A stretch of 7,289 nucleotides of DNA from Bacteroidales bacterium. Lineage in GTDB: Bacteria; Bacteroidota; Bacteroidia; Bacteroidales; SMBSF39. The notes beneath the pieces are model-generated. The model worked only from the letters and a program-made list of their open reading frames with translations. It was not told the origin of the DNA and did no database searches. Location of the stretch: the NCBI GenBank assembly GCA_021107685.1, contig JAIOSH010000025.1:1-7289 (forward strand). The letters run 5' to 3'. The translations under genes were made by a program, and so were the position numbers. How positions within the stretch are numbered: position 1 is the stretch's first letter; each line of letters begins with the position of its first letter. Below, piece by piece: positions 1-6,423 of this stretch.

Positions 1-5
1 AAATT

Positions 6-35
6 TTTGCATTAAAGAAATTTATTTTAATTTTG
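6..35 (+). promoter_or_regulatory. Bacteroidota-type promoter of tRNA-Gln
   Basis: A TTTG at 6-9 (-33 element) is followed after 18 bp by TAATTTTG at 28-35, a perfect match to the Bacteroidota -7 consensus TAnnTTTG. Transcription would start near 40-44, about 20 bases before the mature tRNA, leaving a short 5' leader for RNase P. Seen directly: both boxes and the spacing. Known: this consensus is recognised by the divergent primary sigma factor of Bacteroidota. Use for the tRNA is inferred from position. Confidence 0.72.
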
Positions 36-61
36 CATTCCCTTTTACAAAAATAAACTAT

Positions 62-134
62 TGTCCGATGGTGTAACTGGCAACACGTCTGATTTTGGTT
101 CAGAAGAGTCCAGGTTCGAGCCCTGGTCGGACAA
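62..134 (+). tRNA. tRNA-Gln, anticodon TTG
   Basis: A complete 73-nt cloverleaf can be folded by hand. The acceptor stem is 62-68 with 127-133 (7 bp, starting with the U1-A72 pair typical of bacterial tRNA-Gln) and the discriminator base is A134. The D stem is 71-74 with 83-86 (4 bp). The anticodon stem is 88-92 with 100-104, around a 7-nt loop whose anticodon TTG at 95-97 reads CAA and CAG. A 5-nt variable loop (105-109) precedes the T stem 110-114 with 122-126 and a TTCGAGC loop. The CCA end is not encoded, so it must be added after transcription. It delivers glutamine to the ribosome. It appears to be a single-gene transcript with its own promoter and terminator, convergent with purN. Confidence 0.97.
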
Positions 135-141
135 CATAAAT

Positions 142-179
142 AAAATCTCTATAACTTGATAGTTTATAGAGGTTTTTTT
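142..179. terminator. Intrinsic terminator, probably bidirectional, between tRNA-Gln and purN
   Basis: An 8-bp stem pairs CTCTATAA (147-154) with TTATAGAG (164-171) around a 9-nt loop, and a T146-G172 wobble plus A142-A145 with T173-T176 extend it. On the plus strand the stem runs into seven T residues (173-179), as expected for termination of the tRNA transcript. On the minus strand it is followed by a shorter T-rich run (complement of 138-145), so it can also stop purN transcription, whose stop codon lies about 40 bases upstream. The structure is seen directly; use in both directions is inferred from the convergent layout. Confidence 0.85.
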
Positions 180-217
180 ATTTAAATTTAACAAGCTGAA
201 AAAATATGTTAATGCTG

Positions 218-802
218 TTAATTATTTATAATTTTGGATTTTGTTAAGATTTGCTCAATAAGCTTTGGAAAAAATTCATATTCTAATTTATGGATTTTTT
301 CAGCAAGAGAATCCTGAGTTTCGCCTTTTTCGACAGGGCATCTAACCTGGAAAATTATTTCACCTTCATCATATTTTTCATTTACATAATGTATTGATAT
401 TCCTGATTCTTTTTCATTTGCTTCAATAACAGTTTTATGAACATTCATACCATACATTCCTTTGCCTCCATATTTGGGCAAAAGGGCAGGATGGATATTA
501 ATAATCCGTCCTTTAAATTCTCTTAAAATATTATGAGGTATCAGCCATAAAAAACCTGCTAAAACAATAAAATCAATATGATTTAATTTTAATTTGTCAA
601 GAATTAATTCAGTATTATAAAATTCGTTCCTGTTAAAAACAACAGACAAGATATTAAACTTTTTTGCCCGTACTAAAACATAAGCATCATTCTTGTTTGA
701 TAAAACAAGTGATACTTTAATATTTTTACTATCAATAAAATATTCTATTATTCTTTGGGCATTTGTACCGTTTCCTGATGCAAAAATTGCTATATTTTTC
801 AT
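218..802 (-). CDS. purN: Phosphoribosylglycinamide formyltransferase (GAR transformylase)
   Basis: This 194-residue protein transfers a formyl group from 10-formyltetrahydrofolate to glycinamide ribonucleotide, the third step of de novo purine synthesis, in the cytoplasm. The N-terminus has the phosphate-binding motif FASGNGTNAQ (residues 7-16). The family catalytic triad is present as Asn102 and His104 in INIHPALLPKYGGKGMYG and Asp145 in the NEKYDEGEII loop, with the conserved His138 (ISIHYV) just before it. The length matches bacterial PurN (about 190-210), so the gene looks intact. The ATG at 800-802 sits directly before the phosphate-binding strand, as in relatives. No Shine-Dalgarno sequence is evident. 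It is divergent from acpP, an order I recall from Bacteroides and relatives, and shares a terminator region with the convergent tRNA gene. It is the folate-dependent PurN, not the formate-dependent PurT (an ATP-grasp protein). Confidence 0.96.
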   Translation of the reverse strand: MKNIAIFASGNGTNAQRIIEYFIDSKNIKVSLVLSNKNDAYVLVRAKKFNILSVVFNRNEFYNTELILDKLKLNHIDFIVLAGFLWLIPHNILREFKGRIINIHPALLPKYGGKGMYGMNVHKTVIEANEKESGISIHYVNEKYDEGEIIFQVRCPVEKGETQDSLAEKIHKLEYEFFPKLIEQILTKSKIINN

Positions 803-825
803 ATGAAAGGGATTAATAACATAAG

Positions 826-851
826 GTAGCTCAAGGCTACAAACAAATGTA
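826..851 (-). promoter_or_regulatory. Possible purN -7 box and 5'-leader hairpin
   Basis: On the minus strand, TACATTTG (complement of 844-851) matches the Bacteroidota -7 consensus TAnnTTTG exactly, about 42 bases upstream of the purN start. Just downstream of it on that strand is a small perfect hairpin: GTAGC (826-830) pairs with GCTAC (836-840) around 5 nt. If transcription begins 4-7 bases after the box, this stem would lie at the extreme 5' end of the purN mRNA. No TTTG -33 element is seen at the right distance, because that position lies inside the tandem repeat at 859-905. Such a short AT-rich motif can occur by chance, so this is tentative. Confidence 0.35.
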
Positions 852-858
852 AATAAGA

Positions 859-905
859 GTTATATGTTATATTGTTATATTGTTACATTGCTATATTGCT
901 ATATT
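859..905. repeat. 8-bp tandem repeat, about six copies
   Basis: Consecutive units starting at 859, 866, 874, 882, 890 and 898 read GTTATAT (one base short), GTTATATT, GTTATATT, GTTACATT, GCTATATT and GCTATATT. The period is exact over 859-905 with only C/T substitutions between units. The last unit contains the stop codon (899-901) of the minus-strand gene remnant next to it, and the array covers the expected -33 region of purN. Because 8 is not a multiple of three, copy-number changes would not keep any reading frame. An effect on purN promoter spacing is possible but unproven. Confidence 0.85.
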
Positions 906-1093
906 TTCAGTTTATCATTGGTGAATTTGATCAACCAGTTGATTTCTTTCGGAAGTAATTTTAATTGTTCTAAAATATGATCATACTGTTCAATTGTCAG
1001 GAGTTTTCTGACCTTTGACTTTTCGTTCCAATCAAAAGATTCCCAAACCGAACCGATACTATACCTGTAAAATTTTATTTTTTTAATAAACTT
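899..1093 (-). pseudogene. C-terminal remnant resembling a four-helix-bundle (23S rRNA intervening-sequence type) protein
   Basis: On the minus strand a frame opens after a TAA at 1094-1096 and runs about 64 codons to a TAG at 899-901. The last 57 codons (from 1072) look like real protein. They begin FYRYSIGSVWESFDWNEK, continue with the helical-looking KVRKLLTIEQYDHILEQL, and end in LPKEINWLIKFTNDKLKI. From memory this tail (S-I-G-S near the start, L-P-K-E-I-N and F-T-N-x-K-L at the end) resembles C-termini of Bacteroidota four-helix-bundle proteins related to the ORF found in 23S rRNA intervening sequences; their function is unknown. There is no ATG, the upstream 6-7 codons are AT-rich noise, and the rest of an expected ~110-140-residue protein is not found upstream in any frame. 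It therefore looks like a truncated, dead copy inserted between purN and acpP. The family name is recognition only and could be wrong; that it once coded is more certain. Confidence 0.6.
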
Positions 1094-1231
1094 TTACTAA
1101 GCAATAGAATTTATTTTTCAAAGATATAATTTTCAGAGAATATAAATAAAACTTTTTTAAAAAAAATTACTGTATTATGTTAGTGTAAATCAATACTATA
1201 AATAAATGATTCATTAAAACATCCTATTTTT
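1094..1231. other. AT-rich spacer with no recognised gene
   Basis: This stretch between the gene remnant and the acpP promoter has stops in all frames and no coding-like translation. It holds a T6A8 tract at 1153-1166 that could bend DNA. It also holds one minus-strand match to TAnnTTTG (complement of 1119-1126, TATCTTTG) without a convincing -33 partner. I see no riboswitch-like structure, tRNA or terminator. Confidence 0.6.
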
Positions 1232-1263
1232 TTTGGTTAGTTTTGATAAAATTTATTTCTTTG
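1232..1263 (+). promoter_or_regulatory. Probable promoter of the acpP-fabF-rnc operon
   Basis: A TTTG at 1232-1235 is separated by 20 bp from TTTCTTTG at 1256-1263, which fits the Bacteroidota -7 consensus TAnnTTTG with one mismatch (T for A at the second base). Transcription would begin around 1268-1271, giving a leader of about 20 nt before the acpP start at 1291. A second TTTG at 1242-1245 is too close to serve as -33. No fatty-acid regulator operator could be identified by eye. Confidence 0.45.
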
Positions 1264-1290
1264 CACAAAATTAATCAAAAAAGAAAAAAT

Positions 1291-1527
1291 ATGAGTGATA
1301 TTTCAACAAGAGTAAAAGCTATCATAATTGATAAGCTTGGTGTTGACGAAAATGAAGTAACACCGGAAGCCAGTTTTACTAATGATTTAGGCGCTGATTC
1401 GCTTGATACAGTTGAATTAATTATGGAATTTGAAAAAGAATTCAATATTGCAATTCCTGATGATCAAGCTGAAAAAATAGGTACTGTAGGAGAAGCTATA
1501 GCCTATATCGAAAATAATACAAAATAA
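1291..1527 (+). CDS. acpP: Acyl carrier protein
   Basis: This 78-residue acidic protein carries acyl intermediates on a 4'-phosphopantetheine arm during type II fatty-acid synthesis in the cytoplasm. The attachment site is Ser37 in the signature GADSLDTVEL (residues 34-43). It is followed by the acidic recognition helix (MEFEKEFNIAIPDD) that docks partner enzymes such as FabF. The length matches the usual 77-80 residues, and the N-terminus MSDISTRVKAII is typical. An in-frame ATG at 1243 would add 16 basic, lysine/asparagine-rich residues unlike any ACP and overlap the predicted promoter, so the start at 1291 is preferred. There is no Shine-Dalgarno sequence; an A-rich stretch precedes the ATG. 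fabF begins 18 bp downstream, so carrier and condensing enzyme should be co-transcribed. Confidence 0.97.
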   Translation: MSDISTRVKAIIIDKLGVDENEVTPEASFTNDLGADSLDTVELIMEFEKEFNIAIPDDQAEKIGTVGEAIAYIENNTK

Positions 1528-1545
1528 ATAAAATTCGTTTTATTA

Positions 1546-2799
1546 ATGAAGTTAAAGCGAGTAGTAGTAACAGGATTAGGTGCACTAACTCCATTGGGCA
1601 ATACCATTAATGATTTTTGGAATGGTTTGATTAATGGAGTTAGTAGTGCTGATAGCATCACCCATTTTGATACATCAAAATTCAAGACACAATTTGCCTG
1701 TGAGTTAAAAAATTATGATGCAAAAGCACATTTTGATCGTAAGGAAGCAAGAAAATATGATCCGTATGCACAATATGGATTAGTTGCTTCTGAAGAGGCG
1801 ATAAAAGATTCAGGCATAAATCTTGAAACAATTGATTTAGACAGGGCTGGTGTTATCTGGGCATCAGGAATTGGCGGATTAGCAACTTTTATTCATGAAG
1901 TAGTATCATTTGCAAGAGGAGATGGTACTCCACGATTTAATCCGTTTTTTATTCCTAAAATGATAGCTGATATCGCAGCAGGTCATATTTCAATAAAATA
2001 TGGCTTCAGAGGACCTAATTTCGCAACTGTTTCAGCTTGTGCTTCTTCTGCAAATGCAATAATTGACTCATATAATTATATCCGTTTAGGCAAAGCGAAT
2101 ATATTTATATCAGGCGGTTCTGAAGCTGCAATAAATGAAGCAGGAATTGGCGGATTTAATGCTATGCATGCCATCTCAACAAGAAATGATGATCCTAAAA
2201 CAGGTTCACGCCCGTTTGATAAAGACAGGGATGGATTTGTATTAGGTGAAGGAGGGGGTGCGATTATTTTAGAAGAATTAGAACATGCATTAAAAAGAGG
2301 TGCTAAAATTTATGCCGAAGTTGCAGGTTGTGGTCTTTCTGCTGATGCCTATCATATGACTTCACCGCATCCCGATGGATTGGGAGCAAAAATTTCAATG
2401 AAATTCGCATTAGAAGATGCAGAAATGAAACCGCAGGATATTGATCATATAAATACTCACGGCACGTCAACACCACTTGGTGATATTTCAGAACCTAAAG
2501 CTATTGTCGATCTTTTTGGTGAACATGCCTATAAAATTAATATCAATTCTACCAAATCCATGACAGGTCATCTCTTAGGTGCCGCAGGTGCAGTTGAAGC
2601 AATTGCTTCTGTCTTTTCATTAAAAAATGGTATTATTCCTCCAACAATTAATCATTTTACGGATGACCCTGAAATAGATAATAAATTAAATTTTACATAT
2701 CATAAAGCTGTAAAAAATAATATATCTACTGCATTAAGCAATACTTTTGGTTTTGGTGGACATAATGCTACAATTATTTTTAAAAAATTTATTGAATAA
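1546..2799 (+). CDS. fabF: 3-oxoacyl-[acyl-carrier-protein] synthase II (KAS II)
   Basis: This 417-residue thiolase-fold condensing enzyme joins malonyl-ACP to an acyl-ACP, with loss of CO2, to elongate fatty acids by two carbons. The Cys-His-His catalytic set of the FabB/FabF type is complete: Cys165 in TVSACASS, His305 in NTHGTSTPLGD, and His342 in KSMTGHLLGAAGA, where Lys337 is also conserved. The GFGGHN loop near the C-terminus (residues 402-407) is the gating-loop region of KAS II. The length is close to E. coli FabF (about 412), and the N-terminus KRVVVTGLGALTPLG is typical. FabF is preferred over FabB because of the overall length and its position directly after acpP. It is not FabH, which has a Cys-His-Asn set. 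The gap to rnc is only 9 bp, indicating one operon. Confidence 0.96.
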   Translation: MKLKRVVVTGLGALTPLGNTINDFWNGLINGVSSADSITHFDTSKFKTQFACELKNYDAKAHFDRKEARKYDPYAQYGLVASEEAIKDSGINLETIDLDRAGVIWASGIGGLATFIHEVVSFARGDGTPRFNPFFIPKMIADIAAGHISIKYGFRGPNFATVSACASSANAIIDSYNYIRLGKANIFISGGSEAAINEAGIGGFNAMHAISTRNDDPKTGSRPFDKDRDGFVLGEGGGAIILEELEHALKRGAKIYAEVAGCGLSADAYHMTSPHPDGLGAKISMKFALEDAEMKPQDIDHINTHGTSTPLGDISEPKAIVDLFGEHAYKININSTKSMTGHLLGAAGAVEAIASVFSLKNGIIPPTINHFTDDPEIDNKLNFTYHKAVKNNISTALSNTFGFGGHNATIIFKKFIE

Positions 2800-2808
2800 T
2801 TAAGGTAA

Positions 2809-3534
2809 TTGAATTTAAATCTTTTTTTACCGGTCAAATTTTATTTATCCCCTGATAAAAATTTATTTCGATCAATTAAGAATATTTTCGGTTTTTATCC
2901 CGGGAATATATTTCTTTATAAACTCGCCTTTCAGCATAGATCAGTTGCCACGAAACTAAAAGGTTTTAAGTTAAGTAACGAACGCCTTGAATATTTGGGT
3001 GATGCCGTTTTAAGCTCAATAGTAGCAGATTTTCTTTTTAAAAAATTCCCTTATAAAGATGAAGGTTTCCTAACTGAAATGAGATCTAAAATCGTCAGCA
3101 GATCACAATTAAACAAACTTTCTTATAAATTAGGTATTGATAAGTTTATCCAATCAGATAAAAATGGTAATAATGTTTACCGCTCAATGAATGGTGATGC
3201 CTTTGAAGCATTTATTGGGGCTTTGTATCTTGATAAGGGCTATGGTTTTACTAAAAAAATTATAATTAACAGAATAATAAAAGTTCATTTTAATATTGAA
3301 GAACTGGAAAATCTGGATATAAATTTTAAAAGTAAATTAATAGAATGGGCTCAAAAAGAAAAAAATTCTGTGGAATTTAAAGTTATTGATGAAGTCGGTT
3401 CCGGTTATAAAAAACAATATATTGTTGAAGTTTTAATAAATAATATTACTTTTACAAATGGTCGTGATTTTTCAATAAAAGGTGCTGAACAAAATGCAGC
3501 AGAAAAGGCAATTAATAAGATTATGTCCGAATAA
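2809..3534 (+). CDS. rnc: Ribonuclease III, with a TTG start
   Basis: This 241-residue endonuclease cuts double-stranded RNA, including rRNA precursors and structured mRNAs. The N-terminal RNase III domain (about 25-160) has the signature NERLEYLGDAVL at 57-68 with metal-binding Glu61 and Asp65. Glu90 lies in FLTEMRSKIVS, and Asp130 and Glu133 in GDAFEAFIGALYLD; these match the active-site acids of E. coli RNase III. A C-terminal double-stranded-RNA-binding domain (about 172-239) ends in GAEQNAAEKAI. A TAA lies immediately upstream (2806-2808) and no ATG occurs before the catalytic domain, so the TTG at 2809 is the credible start; it gives the LFLPVKFYLSPDKNLF-type N-terminus I expect in Bacteroidota. 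The AAGG at 2802-2805 might help initiation. It is co-transcribed with fabF, 9 bp upstream. Confidence 0.95.
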   Translation: MNLNLFLPVKFYLSPDKNLFRSIKNIFGFYPGNIFLYKLAFQHRSVATKLKGFKLSNERLEYLGDAVLSSIVADFLFKKFPYKDEGFLTEMRSKIVSRSQLNKLSYKLGIDKFIQSDKNGNNVYRSMNGDAFEAFIGALYLDKGYGFTKKIIINRIIKVHFNIEELENLDINFKSKLIEWAQKEKNSVEFKVIDEVGSGYKKQYIVEVLINNITFTNGRDFSIKGAEQNAAEKAINKIMSE

Positions 3535-3618
3535 TAATAGTAAGAATCAGGTTTTGTGCTTTTGAAGTTTTATTGCACCGGAAAAATTTTCAACTAAGAA
3601 ACTAAAAAATTCTGAGAA

Positions 3619-4086
3619 ATGTCAAAAAAATTACGTTTAAATGTTGAATATAAGCCCGAATATGTAATTTTTGGTGTTTCCTGTCATAAAAAAGATTATT
3701 GGATAGCTTTTCATTTAAATAATGTATTAAACTTCAATTTTACAAGAATAGATGATTTTATATTCAATTCGCAGAAAAAAAAAGAAGCAATTTCTTTTCC
3801 TCTTTTTTATTTTGAAGATAAAGAAAAATTAAATACATATTATTTCATTTCAAATTACAATCCTAAAGGCAAATTAATATCAGCTTATAAGCAAACGGAT
3901 TATTTTTTATTTATTAACGGATTATTTAATACGCAGCAAAAAGAATCATTAATAAAAACCATTAAATCTATTAAAAACGTATTAACAGTATTTGAAATAA
4001 ATTTATTATCAATTAAGAATATTGATGATATTTTATCGGATTTGGAATTGCATATTTTAAAATTAAATAAAAAAAATAAATTGTAA
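3619..4086 (+). CDS. IPExxxVDY-like family protein with a diverged signature
   Basis: This 155-residue basic, Asn/Lys/Ile/Phe-rich protein has no signal peptide or membrane segment, so it is probably cytoplasmic. Its function is unknown. I assign it to the Bacteroidota IPExxxVDY family from three features. It lies directly after rnc, where that family is usual. It has the N-terminal pattern of a short strand followed by IFGVSCHKKDYWIAFHLNNVL (18-38), like the 'G...DYRLAY.LN' region I recall in relatives. It also has ISAYKQTDYFLFINGLF at 87-103, which aligns with I-P-E-x3-V-D-Y-F-L. Here the Pro, Glu and Val of the signature are replaced (Ser88, Ala89, Thr93), leaving Ile87, Asp94 and Tyr95. 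The gap of 84 bp after rnc is the largest in the gene run, but no clear promoter was found there; uvrD follows after 9 bp. The assignment is by memory of the family and its neighbourhood, so moderate. Confidence 0.68.
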   Translation: MSKKLRLNVEYKPEYVIFGVSCHKKDYWIAFHLNNVLNFNFTRIDDFIFNSQKKKEAISFPLFYFEDKEKLNTYYFISNYNPKGKLISAYKQTDYFLFINGLFNTQQKESLIKTIKSIKNVLTVFEINLLSIKNIDDILSDLELHILKLNKKNKL

Positions 4087-4095
4087 TTTTGAAGT

Positions 4096-6408
4096 GTGAA
4101 AAATATATTAGAAGACTTAAATAATGTTCAACGCTGTGCTGTAGAAGCCACAGAAGGTCCGGTTATAGTTATTGCAGGGGCAGGTTCGGGAAAAACCAGG
4201 GTGTTAACCTATCGTGTAGCTCATTTATTAAATATGGGAATAGACCCTTTTAATATCCTTGCACTTACTTTTACAAACAAAGCTTCCAGAGAAATGAAAG
4301 AAAGGATCTTGCAATTAGTCGGAAATGCAGATGCTAAAAACGTCTGGATGGGTACATTTCATTCCATTTTTGCCAGGTTATTAAGATATGATGCTCATAG
4401 AATCGGTTATCCTTCCAATTATTCAATATATGACACAGATGATTCAAAACGATTGATAAAAGCAATTATTAAAGAACAAAATCTTGATATTAAGATTTAT
4501 GCACCAAACTATGTGTTAAAGGTTATATCGGGAGCAAAAACCAATTTAATATCAGCACAGGATTATAATGATAATTTTGAAATACAAACCCGTGATAAAA
4601 TGGCCGGTAAACCCAAAATAGGTTTATTATACACTATTTATCGGAATCGTTGCTTCAAAGCAGCAGCTATGGATTTTGACGACCTGCTTTTCAATACTAA
4701 TGTCTTATTACGTGATTTTCCTGAAGTCTTATATAAATATCAGCAAAAATTTAAGTATATCCTTGTTGACGAATATCAGGATACTAATTATGTTCAATAT
4801 ATGATAATAAAAAAATTAGCTGCCAATAATGAAAATATTTGTGTAGTTGGCGACGATGCACAAAGTATTTATGCATTCAGAGGGGCTAATATTCAAAACA
4901 TCCTGAATTTTAAGAATGACTATCCTGATATAAAAGAATTTAAATTGGAACAGAACTACCGTTCTACACAAACAATAGTAAATGCAGCAAATAGTATAAT
5001 AATTAATAATAAAAACCAAATATTTAAACAAATATGGACACAGAACAGTACCGGTGATTTGATTCAGTTAATAAAAGCTAATACTGATAATGAAGAAGGA
5101 ATATTAGTTGCAAATTCAATCTTTGAAAATAAGATGAATAGACAATTGCAAAATGATGCCTTTGCAGTTCTGTACCGTACTAATGCACAATCAAGGTCAA
5201 TAGAAGAGGCATTAAGAAAACTTAATATTCCATACCGCATATATGGTGGCATATCTTTTTACAAGCGTAGAGAAATTAAAGATATGCTTGCTTATTACCG
5301 TTTAACTATTAATAATAAGGATGAAGATGCATTGATAAGAATAATAAATTATCCGGCAAGAGGCATAGGAAAAACTACAATTGAAAAAATTACTATTGCT
5401 GCTAATAAAAACAAAAAAAGCTTGTGGGAAATTATTAATGACATTTCAAATTACCAATTAGGAATAAATACGGGAACTCAATCAAGAATCGCTGCTTTTG
5501 TAACAATGATAAAAAGTTTTTCAGTTCAGTTAGAAAATAAAAATGCCTTTGAACTTGGGAAGTTGATTGCCTCTTCATCAGGAATAATGAAGGATCTGTA
5601 TGAAGATAAAACACCTGAAGGATTAAGCAGATATGAGAATATTGAAGAATTGTTAAACGCAATTAAAGATTTTTCTGAAAAAGAAACCGAACCGCTTGTA
5701 GCTGTTGAAAACAGTGAAAATTCAATTAGGACACTTAATGAATTTATGCAGGATATTGCTTTACTTACCGATGCCGACACAAAAGATAAAGATAGTACTA
5801 ATAAAGTTTTATTAATGACAATTCATTCTGCTAAAGGTCTTGAATTTCCCTATGTTTATATTGTCGGCGTGGAAGAGAATCTTTTTCCTTCCATACAATC
5901 TTTAGGTTCAAGGGCTGATTTGGAAGAAGAACGAAGATTATTTTATGTGGCACTTACAAGAGCCGAGCAAAAGGTAACTATTTCTTATGCCGAAAATCGC
6001 TATCGCTGGGGCGATATAACAATTTCCGAACCAAGTCGTTTTATTGATGAAATTGATGAGAAATATATTGAATTTCCCCAAAAAAAATCTATCCATAATA
6101 AAACAGTCTCTTCTGTTGATAATTCTTCTTTCTTAAATAAAAAATTTGTATCAACAATAGATAAAAATAAATTAAAAAAGATAAGTAATTTGTCTAAAAC
6201 TTATTCAGCAAATAATCAATATTTCGATACTTCTGTAATTGATGTTTTACAAACAGGAATGCAAGTTAAACATCTTCGTTTTGGCAAAGGAAAAGTGGTA
6301 AGTATTGAAGGAAAAGGCTCAAATAAAAAAGCTACTGTTTTTTTTAAGAATGTAGGTCAGAAACAATTATTATTGAAATTTGCAAAGCTTGAAATTATAA
6401 ATCAGTAA
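4096..6408 (+). CDS. uvrD: UvrD/PcrA-type superfamily 1A DNA helicase, with a GTG start
   Basis: This 770-residue ATP-driven 3'-to-5' DNA helicase is of the kind used in nucleotide excision repair, removal of recombinase filaments and clearing stalled RNA polymerase. All motor motifs are present: the Q motif near Gln12; Walker A AGAGSGKT (27-34, Lys33); Ia LTFTNKAS (57-64); II DEYQD (225-229); III GDDAQSIYAFRGA (252-264); IV QNYRS (286-290); V TIHSAKGLEF (575-584); and VI VALTRAE (618-624, Arg622). After a polar Ser/Asn/Lys-rich linker (about 660-715), the C-terminus (about 720-768, GMQVKHLRFGKGKVVSIEG) is the Tudor-like PcrA/UvrD domain that contacts RNA polymerase. This domain, and the lack of a RecB-type nuclease, favour UvrD/PcrA over Rep or AddA. 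A TGA at 4090-4092 precedes the GTG at 4096, and no ATG comes before Walker A, so GTG is the start. The Snf2 gene follows after 15 bp. Confidence 0.95.
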   Translation: MKNILEDLNNVQRCAVEATEGPVIVIAGAGSGKTRVLTYRVAHLLNMGIDPFNILALTFTNKASREMKERILQLVGNADAKNVWMGTFHSIFARLLRYDAHRIGYPSNYSIYDTDDSKRLIKAIIKEQNLDIKIYAPNYVLKVISGAKTNLISAQDYNDNFEIQTRDKMAGKPKIGLLYTIYRNRCFKAAAMDFDDLLFNTNVLLRDFPEVLYKYQQKFKYILVDEYQDTNYVQYMIIKKLAANNENICVVGDDAQSIYAFRGANIQNILNFKNDYPDIKEFKLEQNYRSTQTIVNAANSIIINNKNQIFKQIWTQNSTGDLIQLIKANTDNEEGILVANSIFENKMNRQLQNDAFAVLYRTNAQSRSIEEALRKLNIPYRIYGGISFYKRREIKDMLAYYRLTINNKDEDALIRIINYPARGIGKTTIEKITIAANKNKKSLWEIINDISNYQLGINTGTQSRIAAFVTMIKSFSVQLENKNAFELGKLIASSSGIMKDLYEDKTPEGLSRYENIEELLNAIKDFSEKETEPLVAVENSENSIRTLNEFMQDIALLTDADTKDKDSTNKVLLMTIHSAKGLEFPYVYIVGVEENLFPSIQSLGSRADLEEERRLFYVALTRAEQKVTISYAENRYRWGDITISEPSRFIDEIDEKYIEFPQKKSIHNKTVSSVDNSSFLNKKFVSTIDKNKLKKISNLSKTYSANNQYFDTSVIDVLQTGMQVKHLRFGKGKVVSIEGKGSNKKATVFFKNVGQKQLLLKFAKLEIINQ

Positions 6409-6423
6409 AAAAACAAGTATTAA

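Noticed and set aside
62..134. tRNA-Gln as an integration site for a mobile element
   Set aside because: No repeated copy of the tRNA 3' end and no integrase gene are present within the window.
1119..1126. Minus-strand -7 box match (TATCTTTG) upstream of the gene remnant
   Set aside because: No -33 partner is visible and such matches are expected by chance in AT-rich sequence; the downstream remnant has no start codon.
1243..1290. Upstream in-frame ATG that would extend acpP by 16 residues
   Set aside because: The extension is basic and unlike any acyl carrier protein, overlaps the likely promoter, and the start at 1291 gives the standard 78-residue protein.
1503..1685. Minus-strand open frame of 60 codons over the start of fabF
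   Set aside because: It lies antisense to well-supported acpP and fabF coding sequence and has no recognisable protein features.
3535..3618. Possible promoter or terminator in the 84-bp gap after rnc
   Set aside because: TTTG motifs are present but no TAnnTTTG lies at proper distance, and the only inverted repeat (GTGC with GCAC) is 4 bp with a long loop and no T-run.
4084..4091. TAATTTTG, a perfect -7 box match just before uvrD
   Set aside because: No TTTG lies 17-20 bp upstream and transcription would begin at the GTG itself. It overlaps the stop codon of the previous gene and is probably chance in AT-rich DNA.
4816..5780. Four minus-strand open frames (62-84 codons) inside uvrD
   Set aside because: All are antisense to a helicase with complete motifs; their translations are Cys/Phe/Ser-rich shadow sequence with no family resemblance.
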